Positions 38,593-47,853 of a DNA stretch of 64,000 nucleotides are shown here, in pieces. Origin of the DNA: Sphingorhabdus sp. M41 (lineage in GTDB: Bacteria > Pseudomonadota > Alphaproteobacteria > Sphingomonadales > Sphingomonadaceae); contig NZ_CP014545.1 of NCBI RefSeq assembly GCF_001586275.1, positions 1,576,501 to 1,640,500 of the forward strand. Direction: 5' to 3'. The number at the start of each line of letters is the position of its first letter. Position 1 is the stretch's first letter. The translations under genes and the position numbers were made by a program. The notes beneath the pieces are model-generated. The model worked only from the letters and a program-made list of their open reading frames with translations, had not been told where the DNA came from and did no database searches.

Positions 38593-39648
38593 ATGAGTGA
38601 CGTGAAGCCGAACATACCGCCGACCGCGACAGTTAAGCTGGATTCCGATGCGCTGGTAGCAAACTGGCGCGCGCTTGACCGGCTGTCGGGGAAAGCCAGT
38701 GCGGGAGCGGCCGTCAAGGCCAATGCTTATGGTCTTGGCGTGCGCGATGTCGTGCACCGGTTGATGGCAGCGGGGTGCACGGATTTTTTCGTCGCCAACT
38801 GGCGGGAAGCGCAGGAAATTGAAGACCTGACCGCGGGCAGAGCCGGAGTGTCCGTGCTCAATGGTGTGCGAGCGGCAGATATGCCCTTTGCGCGCCAATC
38901 TCCGGCAAAGCCGGTGCTCAACAGTTTGCAGCAATTGCAGCGCTGGAAAAGCTCCGGGAAGAGCTGCGATATCATGATCAACAGCGGGATGAACCGGCTC
39001 GGTATCGATGTGGACGATCTCGATGCCGCACTATTCGACGGCATGACGATTGATATGGTGATGAGCCATCTTGCCTCCGCCGATGAAGATGTTCCTCAGA
39101 ACGCAGAGCAGCTGCAACAGTTTAAAGCCGGGCTCGAAACCGTGCCGGCCAAGCGGAGGAGTCTGGCCAATAGCGCGGGCATAGCATTGGGCAGTGAATA
39201 TCATTTCGATGTAACACGCCCGGGCCTGTCACTCTATGGCGGGATTCAACGTCCGGCTTTGGAAGATGTCATCAGACAAGTGGCGTTCCCGCAAGCGGAA
39301 ATCATTCAGGTTCGATCGCTTCGTGCGGGTGAAAAGCTTGGTTACAACGCGCAATATATCGCGGATGATTCCCACAAGGTTGCTATATTGGCGATGGGCT
39401 ATGCCGATGGATATTTGCGGGGTTTCTCGAATAGCGGTATGTTCATGCATGAGGGCATTGTGCTGCCAGTATTGGGCCGGGTTTCAATGGACCTGATCGC
39501 GATCGATCTGTCAGACGAACCGAATCTGAAAGAGGGCGACTGGGTTGATTGCGAATATGATCTTGGGATAGCTTCGGGGCAATCGGGCATGTCGCAATAT
39601 GAATTGATCACCGGTCTGGGTAACCGTCTCGCTCGAGAGTGGACATAG
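38593..39648 (+). CDS. alr: Alanine racemase
   Basis: PLP racemase making D-alanine for peptidoglycan. The PLP Lys is in AAVKANAYGLG near residue 39, and the catalytic Tyr in GYNAQYIAD near residue 250. The C-terminal beta domain holds LPVLGRVSMDLIAID, with the Met of the second substrate site. ATG 38593 gives 351 residues, a normal length; an in-frame ATG near 38551 overlaps the transporter end and cannot be excluded. No strong ribosome site decides it. Confidence 0.92.
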   Translation: MSDVKPNIPPTATVKLDSDALVANWRALDRLSGKASAGAAVKANAYGLGVRDVVHRLMAAGCTDFFVANWREAQEIEDLTAGRAGVSVLNGVRAADMPFARQSPAKPVLNSLQQLQRWKSSGKSCDIMINSGMNRLGIDVDDLDAALFDGMTIDMVMSHLASADEDVPQNAEQLQQFKAGLETVPAKRRSLANSAGIALGSEYHFDVTRPGLSLYGGIQRPALEDVIRQVAFPQAEIIQVRSLRAGEKLGYNAQYIADDSHKVAILAMGYADGYLRGFSNSGMFMHEGIVLPVLGRVSMDLIAIDLSDEPNLKEGDWVDCEYDLGIASGQSGMSQYELITGLGNRLAREWT

Positions 39649-39827
39649 GGTCACTGAAACCATTGCCGTCAACGCAGCTGCACAAAATAAAAATGCTGCG
39701 CAAAAATCCAGCATAACAACAGAAGTTGCGGCAATGCACAAATAGGTTTAGTGCTTGTGCAACATTTAATAATTGATGGTTAGAAGAGTTTGAGAACTTC
39801 AACAATTCCAACCCATCGGGAGCTGAC

Positions 39828-40445
39828 ATGGCCAAGTCCAAGAATATCAATCCAGGCGATCCGATCACGATAAAAAAATATGCCAATCGCCGACTCTATA
39901 ATACCCAGACATCGAGCTACATCACGCTCGACTTTCTCGCAGAAATGACCCGCAATGATCAGGACTTCATCGTCGTCGATGCCAAGACCGGTGAGGATAT
40001 CACCCACAATGTTCTGACCCAGATCATCGTTGACGAGGAAAGCAGCGGCAAGCAGATGCTGCCGGTCAAGTTCCTGCGCCAGCTGATCTCGATGTATGGC
40101 AACAGCATGCAGACGTTGATGCCATCCTATCTGGAGGCGTCGATGGACAATTTCCGCAAGAACCAGAAACAGTTTCAGGAAGCCGTCGAGGGCGCACTCA
40201 ACAAAAACCCGCTTGGCCAGATGGCGGTCAAGAACCAGAAGCAGTTTCAGGAAGCCGTCGAAAATGCCCTGAAGGCAAGTCCGCTGGCCGGTGTCTTCGA
40301 AAAGGCATTGAGTCTTGGTCAGAATGATCATGCGAAAGCGGGCGATTCATCGCAAGAGACTGCGTCGGAGAAAGACGCTGAGATCCTGGCGCTGAAACAA
40401 CAGCTGGCGGATATCCAGTCCAAGATCGACAAGCTCGACAGCTGA
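39828..40445 (+). CDS. phaR: Polyhydroxyalkanoate synthesis repressor
   Basis: DNA- and granule-binding repressor of PHA genes. The N-terminal PHB/PHA DNA-binding domain is unmistakable (KKYANRRLYNTQTSSYITLD at residues 17-36), followed by the accumulation-regulator domain (LPVKFLRQLISMYG). The C-terminal half has a duplicated block K-N-Q-K-Q-F-Q-E-A-V-E at about residues 110-120 and 136-146, and ends in a short coiled coil. The protein is 205 residues. The 179 bases upstream are A+T-rich and hold several TGC-containing stretches (for example TTGTGCAACA), which may be self-binding sites. Confidence 0.95.
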   Translation: MAKSKNINPGDPITIKKYANRRLYNTQTSSYITLDFLAEMTRNDQDFIVVDAKTGEDITHNVLTQIIVDEESSGKQMLPVKFLRQLISMYGNSMQTLMPSYLEASMDNFRKNQKQFQEAVEGALNKNPLGQMAVKNQKQFQEAVENALKASPLAGVFEKALSLGQNDHAKAGDSSQETASEKDAEILALKQQLADIQSKIDKLDS

Positions 40446-40478
40446 CTACCGGAACCTAATAATCCGCAGGAAAAACAA

Positions 40479-42014
40479 GTGAAGAAAAATGCCCTTTCAA
40501 TCAGCCGCGAACAGGATTTTGCGGCCTGGTACCAAGAAGTAATTAGCGAAGCCGACATGGCCGAAGAATCCGGCGTACGGGGAAGCATGATCATGCGGCC
40601 CTGGGGCTATGGCATCTGGGAACGGGTGCAATATCTGATGGACCAGCGGATCAAGGCGTCCGGCCATGAAAATTGCTATTTTCCGCTGTTCATTCCGCTG
40701 AGCTATTTCTCGAAAGAAGCCGAGCATGTCGACGGATTTGCCAAGGAAATGGCGGTGGTCACGCATCACCGGCTGATCAAGGGCGAAGATGGCGGTCTGG
40801 TTGTTGATCCGGATGCCAAGCTGGAAGAACCACTGGTCGTTCGCCCTACCTCCGAAACGGTTATCGGCACCGCCTTTGCCCGCTGGGTGCAAAGCTGGCG
40901 TGACCTTCCGGTGATGATCAACCAGTGGGCCAACGTGGTGCGCTGGGAAATGCGCACCCGGATGTTCCTGCGGACCACCGAATTTCTCTGGCAGGAAGGC
41001 CATACGGCCCACGCCACTAAGGCCGAGGCGATGGAAGAAACGCTCAGCGCGCTGGAAATGTACCGCGAATTTTCCGAAAACGTGCTGGCCATGCCGGTCA
41101 TTGCCGGAGAAAAGCCGGAGAATGAACGTTTCCCCGGCGCCGATGCGACTTACTCGATCGAAGCGATGATGCAGGACGGCAAGGCTTTGCAGGCCGGCAC
41201 CAGTCACTTCCTCGGCCAGACGTTCAGCAAGGCGCAGAATATCCGCTTCCAGGACAAGGAGGGCGTGTTCCAATTTGCCTATACCACCAGCTGGGGCACT
41301 TCGACCCGGATGATCGGCGGCGTCATCATGACCCATGGTGATGATGACGGCATGCGCGTGCCGCCACTGATCGCGCCTTATCAGGTCGTGATCGTGCCGA
41401 TGCTGCGCGACAAGCCGGAAGACGAAGAAGTGCTCGATTATTGCAAGGCGCTGGCCAAGGATATTGCCCAGCTGAGAGCCTTTGACGAGCCGGTCCGGGT
41501 GAAGCTGGATATCAGTGGCGCCAAGACCCAGACCAAACGCTGGTCCTGGGTCAAGAAGGGCGCGCCGATCATTCTTGAAATCGGTCCGCGGGACATGGCC
41601 GAGGACAAGGTAGCGATGATCCGGCGCGACGCGCTTTATCAGGACAGCGGCAAGCTCGACACGAAATTTCTCGCCAAGGCGGATTTCATCCCCGAAATCC
41701 CGGCCCTGCTTTCCGATATCCAGACAGCATTGCATGAAGAAGCCAAAGAGCGTCTCAGCGGCAACATCAAGCGGGGCGTTGAATATTGGTCCGACGTTGA
41801 ACGTTTCTATGCGGCGAAAAAGAAACATCCGGGATGGCTGGAAGTGCAATGGTGCAAGGCGACCGGTGAAGAGCTGGAAGCAATCGAAGAGCGGCTCAAA
41901 AAACTGAAGCTGACCTTCCGCAACGTGCCGGTTGACGCGGCAGTCGCCGATGGCAAATGCATCTTTACCGGCAAACCGGCGGTCGAGCGCATAATCATAG
42001 GTAAAGCTTATTAA
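40479..42014 (+). CDS. proS: Prolyl-tRNA synthetase, archaeal/eukaryotic-type
   Basis: Class II synthetase of 511 residues. It lacks the INS editing insertion of the common bacterial ProS and has the shorter eukaryote-like architecture. Motif 2 region RWEMRTRMFLRTTEFLWQEGH (near residue 150) and motif 3 THGDDDGMRVPP (near 286) are intact. The C-terminal domain ends in GKAY, the terminal Tyr being typical of this type. The zinc-ligand region keeps just one Cys (KCIFTGKP), so metal is probably not bound. A GTG start with AGGA upstream is used. It follows phaR by 33 bases. Confidence 0.93.
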   Translation: MKKNALSISREQDFAAWYQEVISEADMAEESGVRGSMIMRPWGYGIWERVQYLMDQRIKASGHENCYFPLFIPLSYFSKEAEHVDGFAKEMAVVTHHRLIKGEDGGLVVDPDAKLEEPLVVRPTSETVIGTAFARWVQSWRDLPVMINQWANVVRWEMRTRMFLRTTEFLWQEGHTAHATKAEAMEETLSALEMYREFSENVLAMPVIAGEKPENERFPGADATYSIEAMMQDGKALQAGTSHFLGQTFSKAQNIRFQDKEGVFQFAYTTSWGTSTRMIGGVIMTHGDDDGMRVPPLIAPYQVVIVPMLRDKPEDEEVLDYCKALAKDIAQLRAFDEPVRVKLDISGAKTQTKRWSWVKKGAPIILEIGPRDMAEDKVAMIRRDALYQDSGKLDTKFLAKADFIPEIPALLSDIQTALHEEAKERLSGNIKRGVEYWSDVERFYAAKKKHPGWLEVQWCKATGEELEAIEERLKKLKLTFRNVPVDAAVADGKCIFTGKPAVERIIIGKAY

Positions 42015-42021
42015 TGTCCCT

Positions 42022-42627
42022 ATGAACTCCTTCACCAACTTCGAGAATTTCCTAACAGGAACTGCTGTCATCGCAGTTATCCTTTTTGTGCTACGAGAAA
42101 TTATCGAAGCAGTTAAGAAATGGAAATCTGATCAGAGAAAACTGAGTGCTCTCAAGAAAATATTGTCTCGCGAAATCGAACTTAACTTTACGTCATTGGC
42201 CTCGCTGGAGGACGCTCTAACTCAAGCTTCAAAACAACTAAAAAGTAAACCGCGAGGCGAGTTTCGAGTTGTTAGCGAGCCAAGCGGAAAAGAGACTTGG
42301 CAAACTTGGAAAAACAATGGAGAGCGTGATCGCGGTGGGATGCTAAGGCGTACTCACAAAGCGGCTTCGGACAAAACTCTGCTAACAATAGCTGAAATTT
42401 CTCCCAAGCTTTTACGTCCGCTAGAAGAGTATATCGATTCCACCTCGGAGATAGAACACCTGCGTTCAAGTTTGATTGATTATGCTCACCCCGAAGCCAG
42501 CGATCAAAACCTATTTCCTGGCTTTACCGATTGGGCATTAGATCAATTAGAAAGTATTCGGAATCAACAGAAGCAGCTTTTTATACTGTGCGCGGGTAAA
42601 GAACTGTCGAAAGGACGGCTTAGGTAG
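42022..42627 (+). CDS. Membrane-anchored coiled-coil protein, unknown
   Basis: No family was recognised. The 201-residue product has one N-terminal transmembrane helix (TGTAVIAVILFVLREII), then a highly charged helical, probably coiled-coil, region (KKWKSDQRKLSALKKILSRE) and a mixed C-terminal half. The DNA is visibly A+T-richer than proS and rnr on either side and uses codons such as CTA, ACA and AGA that are rare elsewhere here, suggesting recent acquisition. It begins eight bases after proS without a clear ribosome site, so expression may depend on coupling. Confidence 0.65.
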   Translation: MNSFTNFENFLTGTAVIAVILFVLREIIEAVKKWKSDQRKLSALKKILSREIELNFTSLASLEDALTQASKQLKSKPRGEFRVVSEPSGKETWQTWKNNGERDRGGMLRRTHKAASDKTLLTIAEISPKLLRPLEEYIDSTSEIEHLRSSLIDYAHPEASDQNLFPGFTDWALDQLESIRNQQKQLFILCAGKELSKGRLR

Positions 42628-42678
42628 AATGACCAACAAATTTCAAAGTGCATCGCATGCCAAAATCCAGATTTCGAA

Positions 42679-44961
42679 ATGAAAAAACACAAACCGAAAC
42701 AGGTTCCTACTCGCCAGCAGATACTGGATTTTATCGAGCGATCGGAGCGGCCTGCAGGACGGCGGGAGATATCAAAAGCCTTTGGATTGCGGGGGCCGGA
42801 CAAGATCGCGCTCAAGGCTTTGCTCAAGGACATGACCAAGGAAGGGCTGCTGGCCGGAGATCTGGGGCGGGCTTTGCATAAGGTGGGCGGCCTGCCGAAG
42901 GTAACCGTGCTCAAGATTGTCGAGATTGACGGCAATGAAGCGGTTGGCATTCCTGAAAAATGGGAAGACGAAGGTGGGCCTGCGCCGAAGATCAGGATCA
43001 AGGAAAAAGGCCGCCGTGCCGCATTGGCCATCGGCGACCGGATTCTCGCCCGGACCGAAGAGCGCGGGCAGGGCCATATTGCCTTCCTGATGAAGAAACT
43101 CGCCCAGAGCAACGAGATGCTTCTGGGTATTGTCGAAAAGGACGAACGGGATCGCTATTGGCTGAAGCCGGTTGATCGCAAGATCCGGCGCAGCACGCCG
43201 ATCTTCGAACTGGGCGATGCGCAGCCGGGCAATCTGGTGCTGGCCGAACCGCTCAAGCGCGGCTCCGAAATCAAGGCGCGGGTGAAGGAAATATTGGGTG
43301 ATCCGTTTGCGGCCAAGTCATTCAGCCTGATCGCGATCCACAAATTTGAAATTCCGCTGCATTTCCCCGATGCCGTGACCGAGGAAGCCGAACAGGCGAC
43401 CAAGCTCGAGATATCCAAAGAGCAGCGGGAAGACCTGCGCCATCTGCCGATTGTCGCGATCGATCCGGCCGATGCCCGCGACCATGATGATGCGATCTGG
43501 GCCGAGCCGGATGACAATCCGGATAACAAGGGCGGCTTCAAGGCGCTGATCGCTATCGCCGATGTCTCTTATTATGTCCGTTCAGGCAGCAAACTCGACC
43601 GGGAAGCCTATAAGCGCGGCAATAGCGTCTATTTCCCCGACCGGGTTGTGCCGATGCTTCCGGAAGCCTTGTCCACCGATGTCTGCTCGTTGAAGCAGGG
43701 CGTTGAGCGGGTGGCCTTGGTATGTCATGTCACGATCAATGCGAAGGGGCAGGTGACCGGTTCCCGCTTCACCCGCGCGATTGTCAAACTGGCCGGCAAT
43801 ATTGCCTATGAGGACGCGCAGGCGGCAATGGACGGCAAGCTCGACCACCCGCTGAAGAGCAAGGCTCTGGAGCCTTTATGGTCATGCTGGAAGCTGCTCG
43901 CCAAGGCGCGTGACGAGCGCGAGCCGCTCAATCTCGACCTGCCCGAAAAGCGGGTGGTGCTCGATGATCAGGGAAAGATTGTAGAGATTGCGATCCGCGA
44001 ACGGCTCGACGCGCACCGTGTGGTCGAGGATTATATGATCGTCGCCAATGTCGCGGCGGCGAAGATGCTGGAATCGAAAAAATCTCCGGTCATTTATCGG
44101 GTGCACGAAACACCGTCCCGTGAAAAGCTGATCGCGCTGAAGGACTATCTCAAGAGTTTCGACATGAGCTTTGCCATGGGGCAGGTGATCAAGCCGTCAG
44201 TATTTAACCGCCTGATCGAGCAGGTCGATGACGACTTGCTGCTGCCGCTGGTCATGGAACAGATTTTGCGCAGCCAGACCCAGGCTTATTATGGCCACAC
44301 CAATATGGGCCATTTCGGCCTGTCGCTCGGCAGCTACGCCCATTTCACCAGCCCGATCCGGCGCTATGCCGATCTCGTTGTGCACCGTGCCTTGGTTAGC
44401 GCCTGCAAGCTCGAACAGCCGGCGCCGAAAAACAGCGCCATTCCGGAACATTCGGGGCTGAGCAATGAAGAAGCGGGCCGCCTTGAACTGATCTCGGAAA
44501 AAATCTCCAAGCTGGAACGCCGTGCGATGAAGGCGGAATGGGAAACCATCGACCGCTATATCTCCGCCCATCTCGCCGACCGGGTCGGCGAGGTCGTCAA
44601 ATGCCGGATCACCGGTGTGCAGAATTTTGGCTTTTTTGCCACGGTCGAGGAACTGGGCGGCGACGGGCTGGTTCCGGTTCGCACGCTGGGCGCCGAACGA
44701 TTCGACTATGACGAGTCGAAACAGCAGCTCACCGGCATGGACAGCGGCACCAGCTATAATGTCGGCCAGAAGATCGAATTGCGTCTGGTCGAGGCCAATG
44801 CCGCCACCGGCAGCCTGCTGTTCGAACTGGCCGAAGGCGCCAATCATATGCCGGGTCGTCAGGCTCCGTTCCGGGCTGGCAAGGGCAAGCCCCATCGCAA
44901 GGGCAAGCCCGGCCGTCCCGCCAATATCCGTGGCAACAAGGGCAAGGTCCGGCGAAAATAA
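42679..44961 (+). CDS. rnr: Ribonuclease R
   Basis: 3'-5' exoribonuclease of 760 residues that degrades structured RNA. An N-terminal winged-helix region (RQQILDFIERS) and cold-shock domains precede the RNB catalytic domain. There the acidic cluster is IDPADARDHDDAIWAE near residue 265, and the FTSPIRRYADLVVHR block lies near residue 560. A C-terminal S1 domain (CRITGVQNFGFFATVEELGGDG is split: it begins near residue 637) and a Lys/Gly/Arg tail complete it. All typical elements are present. Confidence 0.95.
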   Translation: MKKHKPKQVPTRQQILDFIERSERPAGRREISKAFGLRGPDKIALKALLKDMTKEGLLAGDLGRALHKVGGLPKVTVLKIVEIDGNEAVGIPEKWEDEGGPAPKIRIKEKGRRAALAIGDRILARTEERGQGHIAFLMKKLAQSNEMLLGIVEKDERDRYWLKPVDRKIRRSTPIFELGDAQPGNLVLAEPLKRGSEIKARVKEILGDPFAAKSFSLIAIHKFEIPLHFPDAVTEEAEQATKLEISKEQREDLRHLPIVAIDPADARDHDDAIWAEPDDNPDNKGGFKALIAIADVSYYVRSGSKLDREAYKRGNSVYFPDRVVPMLPEALSTDVCSLKQGVERVALVCHVTINAKGQVTGSRFTRAIVKLAGNIAYEDAQAAMDGKLDHPLKSKALEPLWSCWKLLAKARDEREPLNLDLPEKRVVLDDQGKIVEIAIRERLDAHRVVEDYMIVANVAAAKMLESKKSPVIYRVHETPSREKLIALKDYLKSFDMSFAMGQVIKPSVFNRLIEQVDDDLLLPLVMEQILRSQTQAYYGHTNMGHFGLSLGSYAHFTSPIRRYADLVVHRALVSACKLEQPAPKNSAIPEHSGLSNEEAGRLELISEKISKLERRAMKAEWETIDRYISAHLADRVGEVVKCRITGVQNFGFFATVEELGGDGLVPVRTLGAERFDYDESKQQLTGMDSGTSYNVGQKIELRLVEANAATGSLLFELAEGANHMPGRQAPFRAGKGKPHRKGKPGRPANIRGNKGKVRRK

Positions 44962-45034
44962 TAGTTGGTGGTGGCACAGCAACCATTCGGATTGAATCAG
45001 GGTATATATTGTTCATCAAAAAGGAATCCCCCCG

Positions 45035-45565
45035 ATGCCCAAACTTCTGCCAGCCAAAACCGTACCCGAATTCACCGTGCCGCTGATCGATGGCGGCAAG
45101 TTTCAGCTGAGCCAACGCCTCGGCGATAATTTCACCCTGCTATTATTCTACCGCGGGGCCCATTGCCCGATCTGCAAGATGCAGGTTCGCGAATTGCAGC
45201 GCAAAGTGGATGATTTTGCCAAGCGCGGCGTTACTGTTGTCGCGATCAGCATGGATGACAAGGAGCGGGCGCAGAAATCGGCGGATGAATGGGAAATCGA
45301 CGAGCTTTTGCTTGGCTACGGACTGAGCGAAGAGCTGGCTCGCAATCTCGATCTCTATATTTCATCCGGACGTCCGGGAAGCAAGGAACCGAAGACTTTT
45401 TCCGAACCCGGGATGCTGCTTATCAAGCCGGATCAGACGCTGTATTTTGCCAGCATCCAGAGCATGCCGTTCACTCGGCCCCCGTTCGATCAACTGCTGC
45501 AGGGCATCGATTATGCGCTGGAAAATGCCTATCCTGCGCGCGGAGAACTGGCGAAATCGCGCTAA
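45035..45565 (+). CDS. Peroxiredoxin-like AhpC/TSA family protein
   Basis: Thioredoxin-fold protein of 176 residues, likely reducing peroxides or acting as an atypical thiol oxidoreductase. The active site reads FYRGAHCPICKMQ near residue 40-52; the Cys-x-x-Cys is unlike a classic peroxiredoxin PxxxTxxC site, and it fits the AhpC-TSA subgroup with a CPxC pair. The mid-part has VVAISMDDKERA. It converges with the stress-protein gene, sharing four bases tail to tail. Confidence 0.85.
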   Translation: MPKLLPAKTVPEFTVPLIDGGKFQLSQRLGDNFTLLLFYRGAHCPICKMQVRELQRKVDDFAKRGVTVVAISMDDKERAQKSADEWEIDELLLGYGLSEELARNLDLYISSGRPGSKEPKTFSEPGMLLIKPDQTLYFASIQSMPFTRPPFDQLLQGIDYALENAYPARGELAKSR

Positions 45566-46017
45566 CTCAGCCGATCAATCTCTTCCTTGCTCAGTGACCC
45601 GGGAACAACCATCACCGGGCAGGGAAGCGAGCCCGCTTCGGTAGCGGCAAAATGGCTGACCAGCGGGCCGGGCGCGCCATTGGCTGCCGCCCCGAGCACC
45701 AACGCCGCCAGGCCGTCCACATCATCCATCATCGCCCGTACGACTTTTGGTCCCTTGCCCTGTTTTACCGTGATGGAAGGCCGGATACCGGTTTCCTCGA
45801 ATAAAGTCCCGGCGGCACCGGACACCAGCGCCTCGGCCCGGCTCTTTGCTTCTTCCTCGAGCGTGGCCTGAACCCCGCCCCAGGCAACAAAGCCCTCGCT
45901 TTCGACCAGTGCCAGAATGTGCAGCGCACTATCCGTTTTCATCGCTCGGCGTGATGCAAAGCGCAGCGCCAAGCTGGCCTCATCGGTCTCGTCGATCACC
46001 ACAAGATATGTACGCAT
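45562..46017 (-). CDS. Universal stress protein (UspA family)
   Basis: A single Usp domain of 151 residues starting at ATG 46017, which has GAGGAGG upstream; the frame to 46101 adds an unlikely extension. It shows the first-strand YLVVIDETDEASLALRFA, and the later segment G-A-A-N-G-A-P-G-P-L-V-S near residue 120 approximates the ATP-binding G-x2-G-x9-G-S/T loop. The role is general stress survival. It is oriented against the peroxiredoxin gene and divergent from the PDH E2 gene. Confidence 0.88.
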   Translation of the reverse strand: MRTYLVVIDETDEASLALRFASRRAMKTDSALHILALVESEGFVAWGGVQATLEEEAKSRAEALVSGAAGTLFEETGIRPSITVKQGKGPKVVRAMMDDVDGLAALVLGAAANGAPGPLVSHFAATEAGSLPCPVMVVPGSLSKEEIDRLS

Positions 46018-46153
46018 GAACCCTCCTCGCCCTGTCAGAAATACCTGTTGCGATAAAAATGCCCACAAGGCAAGCGACCGCCCTTGACGCCAATGGCGCA
46101 ATGTTGGACAGCTTTAAGCGAAAACAGGACTTATTCAGGAAAGATCATCGGCC

Positions 46154-47452
46154 ATGCCCATCAACCTCCAAATGCCTGCGCTCTCCCCGACTATGGAAGA
46201 AGGAACGCTTGCCAAATGGCTGGTGAAGGAAGGCGACAGCGTTTCGTCCGGTGATCTGCTGGCAGAAATCGAGACCGATAAAGCGACGATGGAATTCGAA
46301 GCGATTGACGAAGGCGTGATCGCCAAGATCCTTGTCTCCGAGGGGACCGAAAATGTTAAGGTCGGTGCAGTGATCGCGATAATTGCCGAAGAAGGCGAAG
46401 ATGTTGGCGATGCAAAGGCTGCTCCTGTAGCGAAAGCGGAAAATGCCGCGAAGCCCGCACCCGAGAAAGAAGAGCCCGCTCCGGCCCCTGCGCCTGCGCC
46501 AAAGGCCAGCCCCGCACCTGCCGCAAAGGCCGCAGAGGATTCCGGCAACGACCGTTTAAAAATAAGCCCGCTGGCACGCCGTCTGGCCGAGCAGAAAGCT
46601 GTCGACCTGTCCGCTGTGTCCGGATCCGGTCCCGGCGGCAGGATCATCAAGGCGGATATTGACGCAGCGGAAGGCGGCTCGGCCCCGGTCAAGACCAAAG
46701 CGGCCGCCCCGGCACCAAGCGCTGCACCTGCTGCGAAAGCTGCGCCAGCGAACGAATTCGATATTCCGCACACGTCGGAAAAACTCTCCGGCATGCGCAA
46801 GACCATCGCCCGGCGCCTGACCGAGGCCAAGCAGACCATCCCGCATATCTATCTCACCGTGGATATCCAGCTCGACAAGCTGCTCAAACTGCGTGGCGAA
46901 CTCAACAAGTCGCTGGAACCACGCGGCATCAAGCTGTCGGTCAATGATCTGCTGATCAAGGCGCTGGCGGTCAGCCTGATGCAGGTGCCGAAATGCAATG
47001 TCTCGATCGAGGGAGATCAACTCAAGAAATTCGAACGCGCCGATATTTCGGTTGCGGTCAGCATCGAAGGTGGCCTGATCACCCCGATCATCAAGAGTGC
47101 CGACAGCAAATCGCTCAGCGCCATTTCAACCGAGATGAAGGATCTCGCCGACCGTGCCAAGGCCGGCAAGCTGAAGATGCACGAATATCAGGGTGGCACC
47201 GCCAGCATCTCCAACATGGGCATGTTCGGAATCAAGAATTTTGACGCCGTGATCAACCCGCCGCAAGCGATGATCATGGCAATCGGCGCGGGCCAGAAGC
47301 GACCGCATGTCATTGACGACAGTCTGCAGATTGCGACGATCATGAGCGCCACCGGCAGCTTCGATCACCGAGCGATTGACGGCGCGGATGGTGCGCAACT
47401 GATGAAAGCGTTCAAGGAATTGTGCGAGAACCCGCTGGGGATGCTCGCTTGA
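46154..47452 (+). CDS. pdhC: Pyruvate dehydrogenase E2, dihydrolipoamide acetyltransferase
   Basis: E2 core of the PDH complex, 432 residues. It has a single lipoyl domain with the lipoylated Lys in [12 protein letters not shown] near residue 42, an Ala/Pro/Lys-rich linker ([21 protein letters not shown]) and the peripheral-subunit-binding domain ([11 protein letters not shown]). The acyltransferase domain holds the catalytic His/Asp in [12 protein letters not shown] near the C-terminus. The start [12 protein letters not shown] is the PDH type rather than the 2-oxoglutarate type. The E1 genes are not in the window. It is coupled to a thioesterase by TTGA. Confidence 0.95.
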   Translation: MPINLQMPALSPTMEEGTLAKWLVKEGDSVSSGDLLAEIETDKATMEFEAIDEGVIAKILVSEGTENVKVGAVIAIIAEEGEDVGDAKAAPVAKAENAAKPAPEKEEPAPAPAPAPKASPAPAAKAAEDSGNDRLKISPLARRLAEQKAVDLSAVSGSGPGGRIIKADIDAAEGGSAPVKTKAAAPAPSAAPAAKAAPANEFDIPHTSEKLSGMRKTIARRLTEAKQTIPHIYLTVDIQLDKLLKLRGELNKSLEPRGIKLSVNDLLIKALAVSLMQVPKCNVSIEGDQLKKFERADISVAVSIEGGLITPIIKSADSKSLSAISTEMKDLADRAKAGKLKMHEYQGGTASISNMGMFGIKNFDAVINPPQAMIMAIGAGQKRPHVIDDSLQIATIMSATGSFDHRAIDGADGAQLMKAFKELCENPLGMLA

Positions 47453-47832
47453 CTGATCTTGCCAACAAAGTGCCTGCCATCCGCACCATCGTCATGCCCA
47501 CCGAAGGCAATCCCTATGGCGTGGCTTTTGGCGGCTGGCTGATGGGGCAAATGGCGCAGGCCGGCGGCGCCCTGGCGGCTAAACACAGCAAGCACCAGTC
47601 GGTGGTCGTGGGGGCCAATGACTTGCGCTTTGGACATCCGGTCGGGATTGGCGATGAATTGTCGGTTTATGCCGAATTCACCAAAATCGGCCGCAGTTCG
47701 ATGACCGTCCAGGTCGAAGCCTTCCGCCGGGATCGCCATGAGGATGAGATGATGAAAGCGGCCTCCGGCATCTATATATTTGTGGCGGTGGATGGCAATG
47801 GGAAGCCGGTGCAGGTACCGGCACTCGACTAG
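47449..47832 (+). CDS. Acyl-CoA thioesterase, hotdog fold (YciA-like)
   Basis: A 127-residue hotdog-fold protein expected to hydrolyse acyl-CoA. The conserved helix start [15 protein letters not shown], with the Asn/Asp-type catalytic region, and the [20 protein letters not shown] strand are present. A TTG overlapping the E2 stop (TTGA) is the probable start, with GGGGAT upstream; a GTG at 47422 would lie inside pdhC. Sitting between E2 and E3 of a keto-acid dehydrogenase hints at trimming excess acetyl-CoA, which is inference. Confidence 0.87.
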   Translation: MTDLANKVPAIRTIVMPTEGNPYGVAFGGWLMGQMAQAGGALAAKHSKHQSVVVGANDLRFGHPVGIGDELSVYAEFTKIGRSSMTVQVEAFRRDRHEDEMMKAASGIYIFVAVDGNGKPVQVPALD

Positions 47833-47853
47833 AGATTATCGAAAAGGAATAAC

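Noticed and set aside
40497-42071. 524-codon minus-strand frame opposite proS
   Set aside because: Antisense shadow; composition rich in His/Arg/Asp with no family features.
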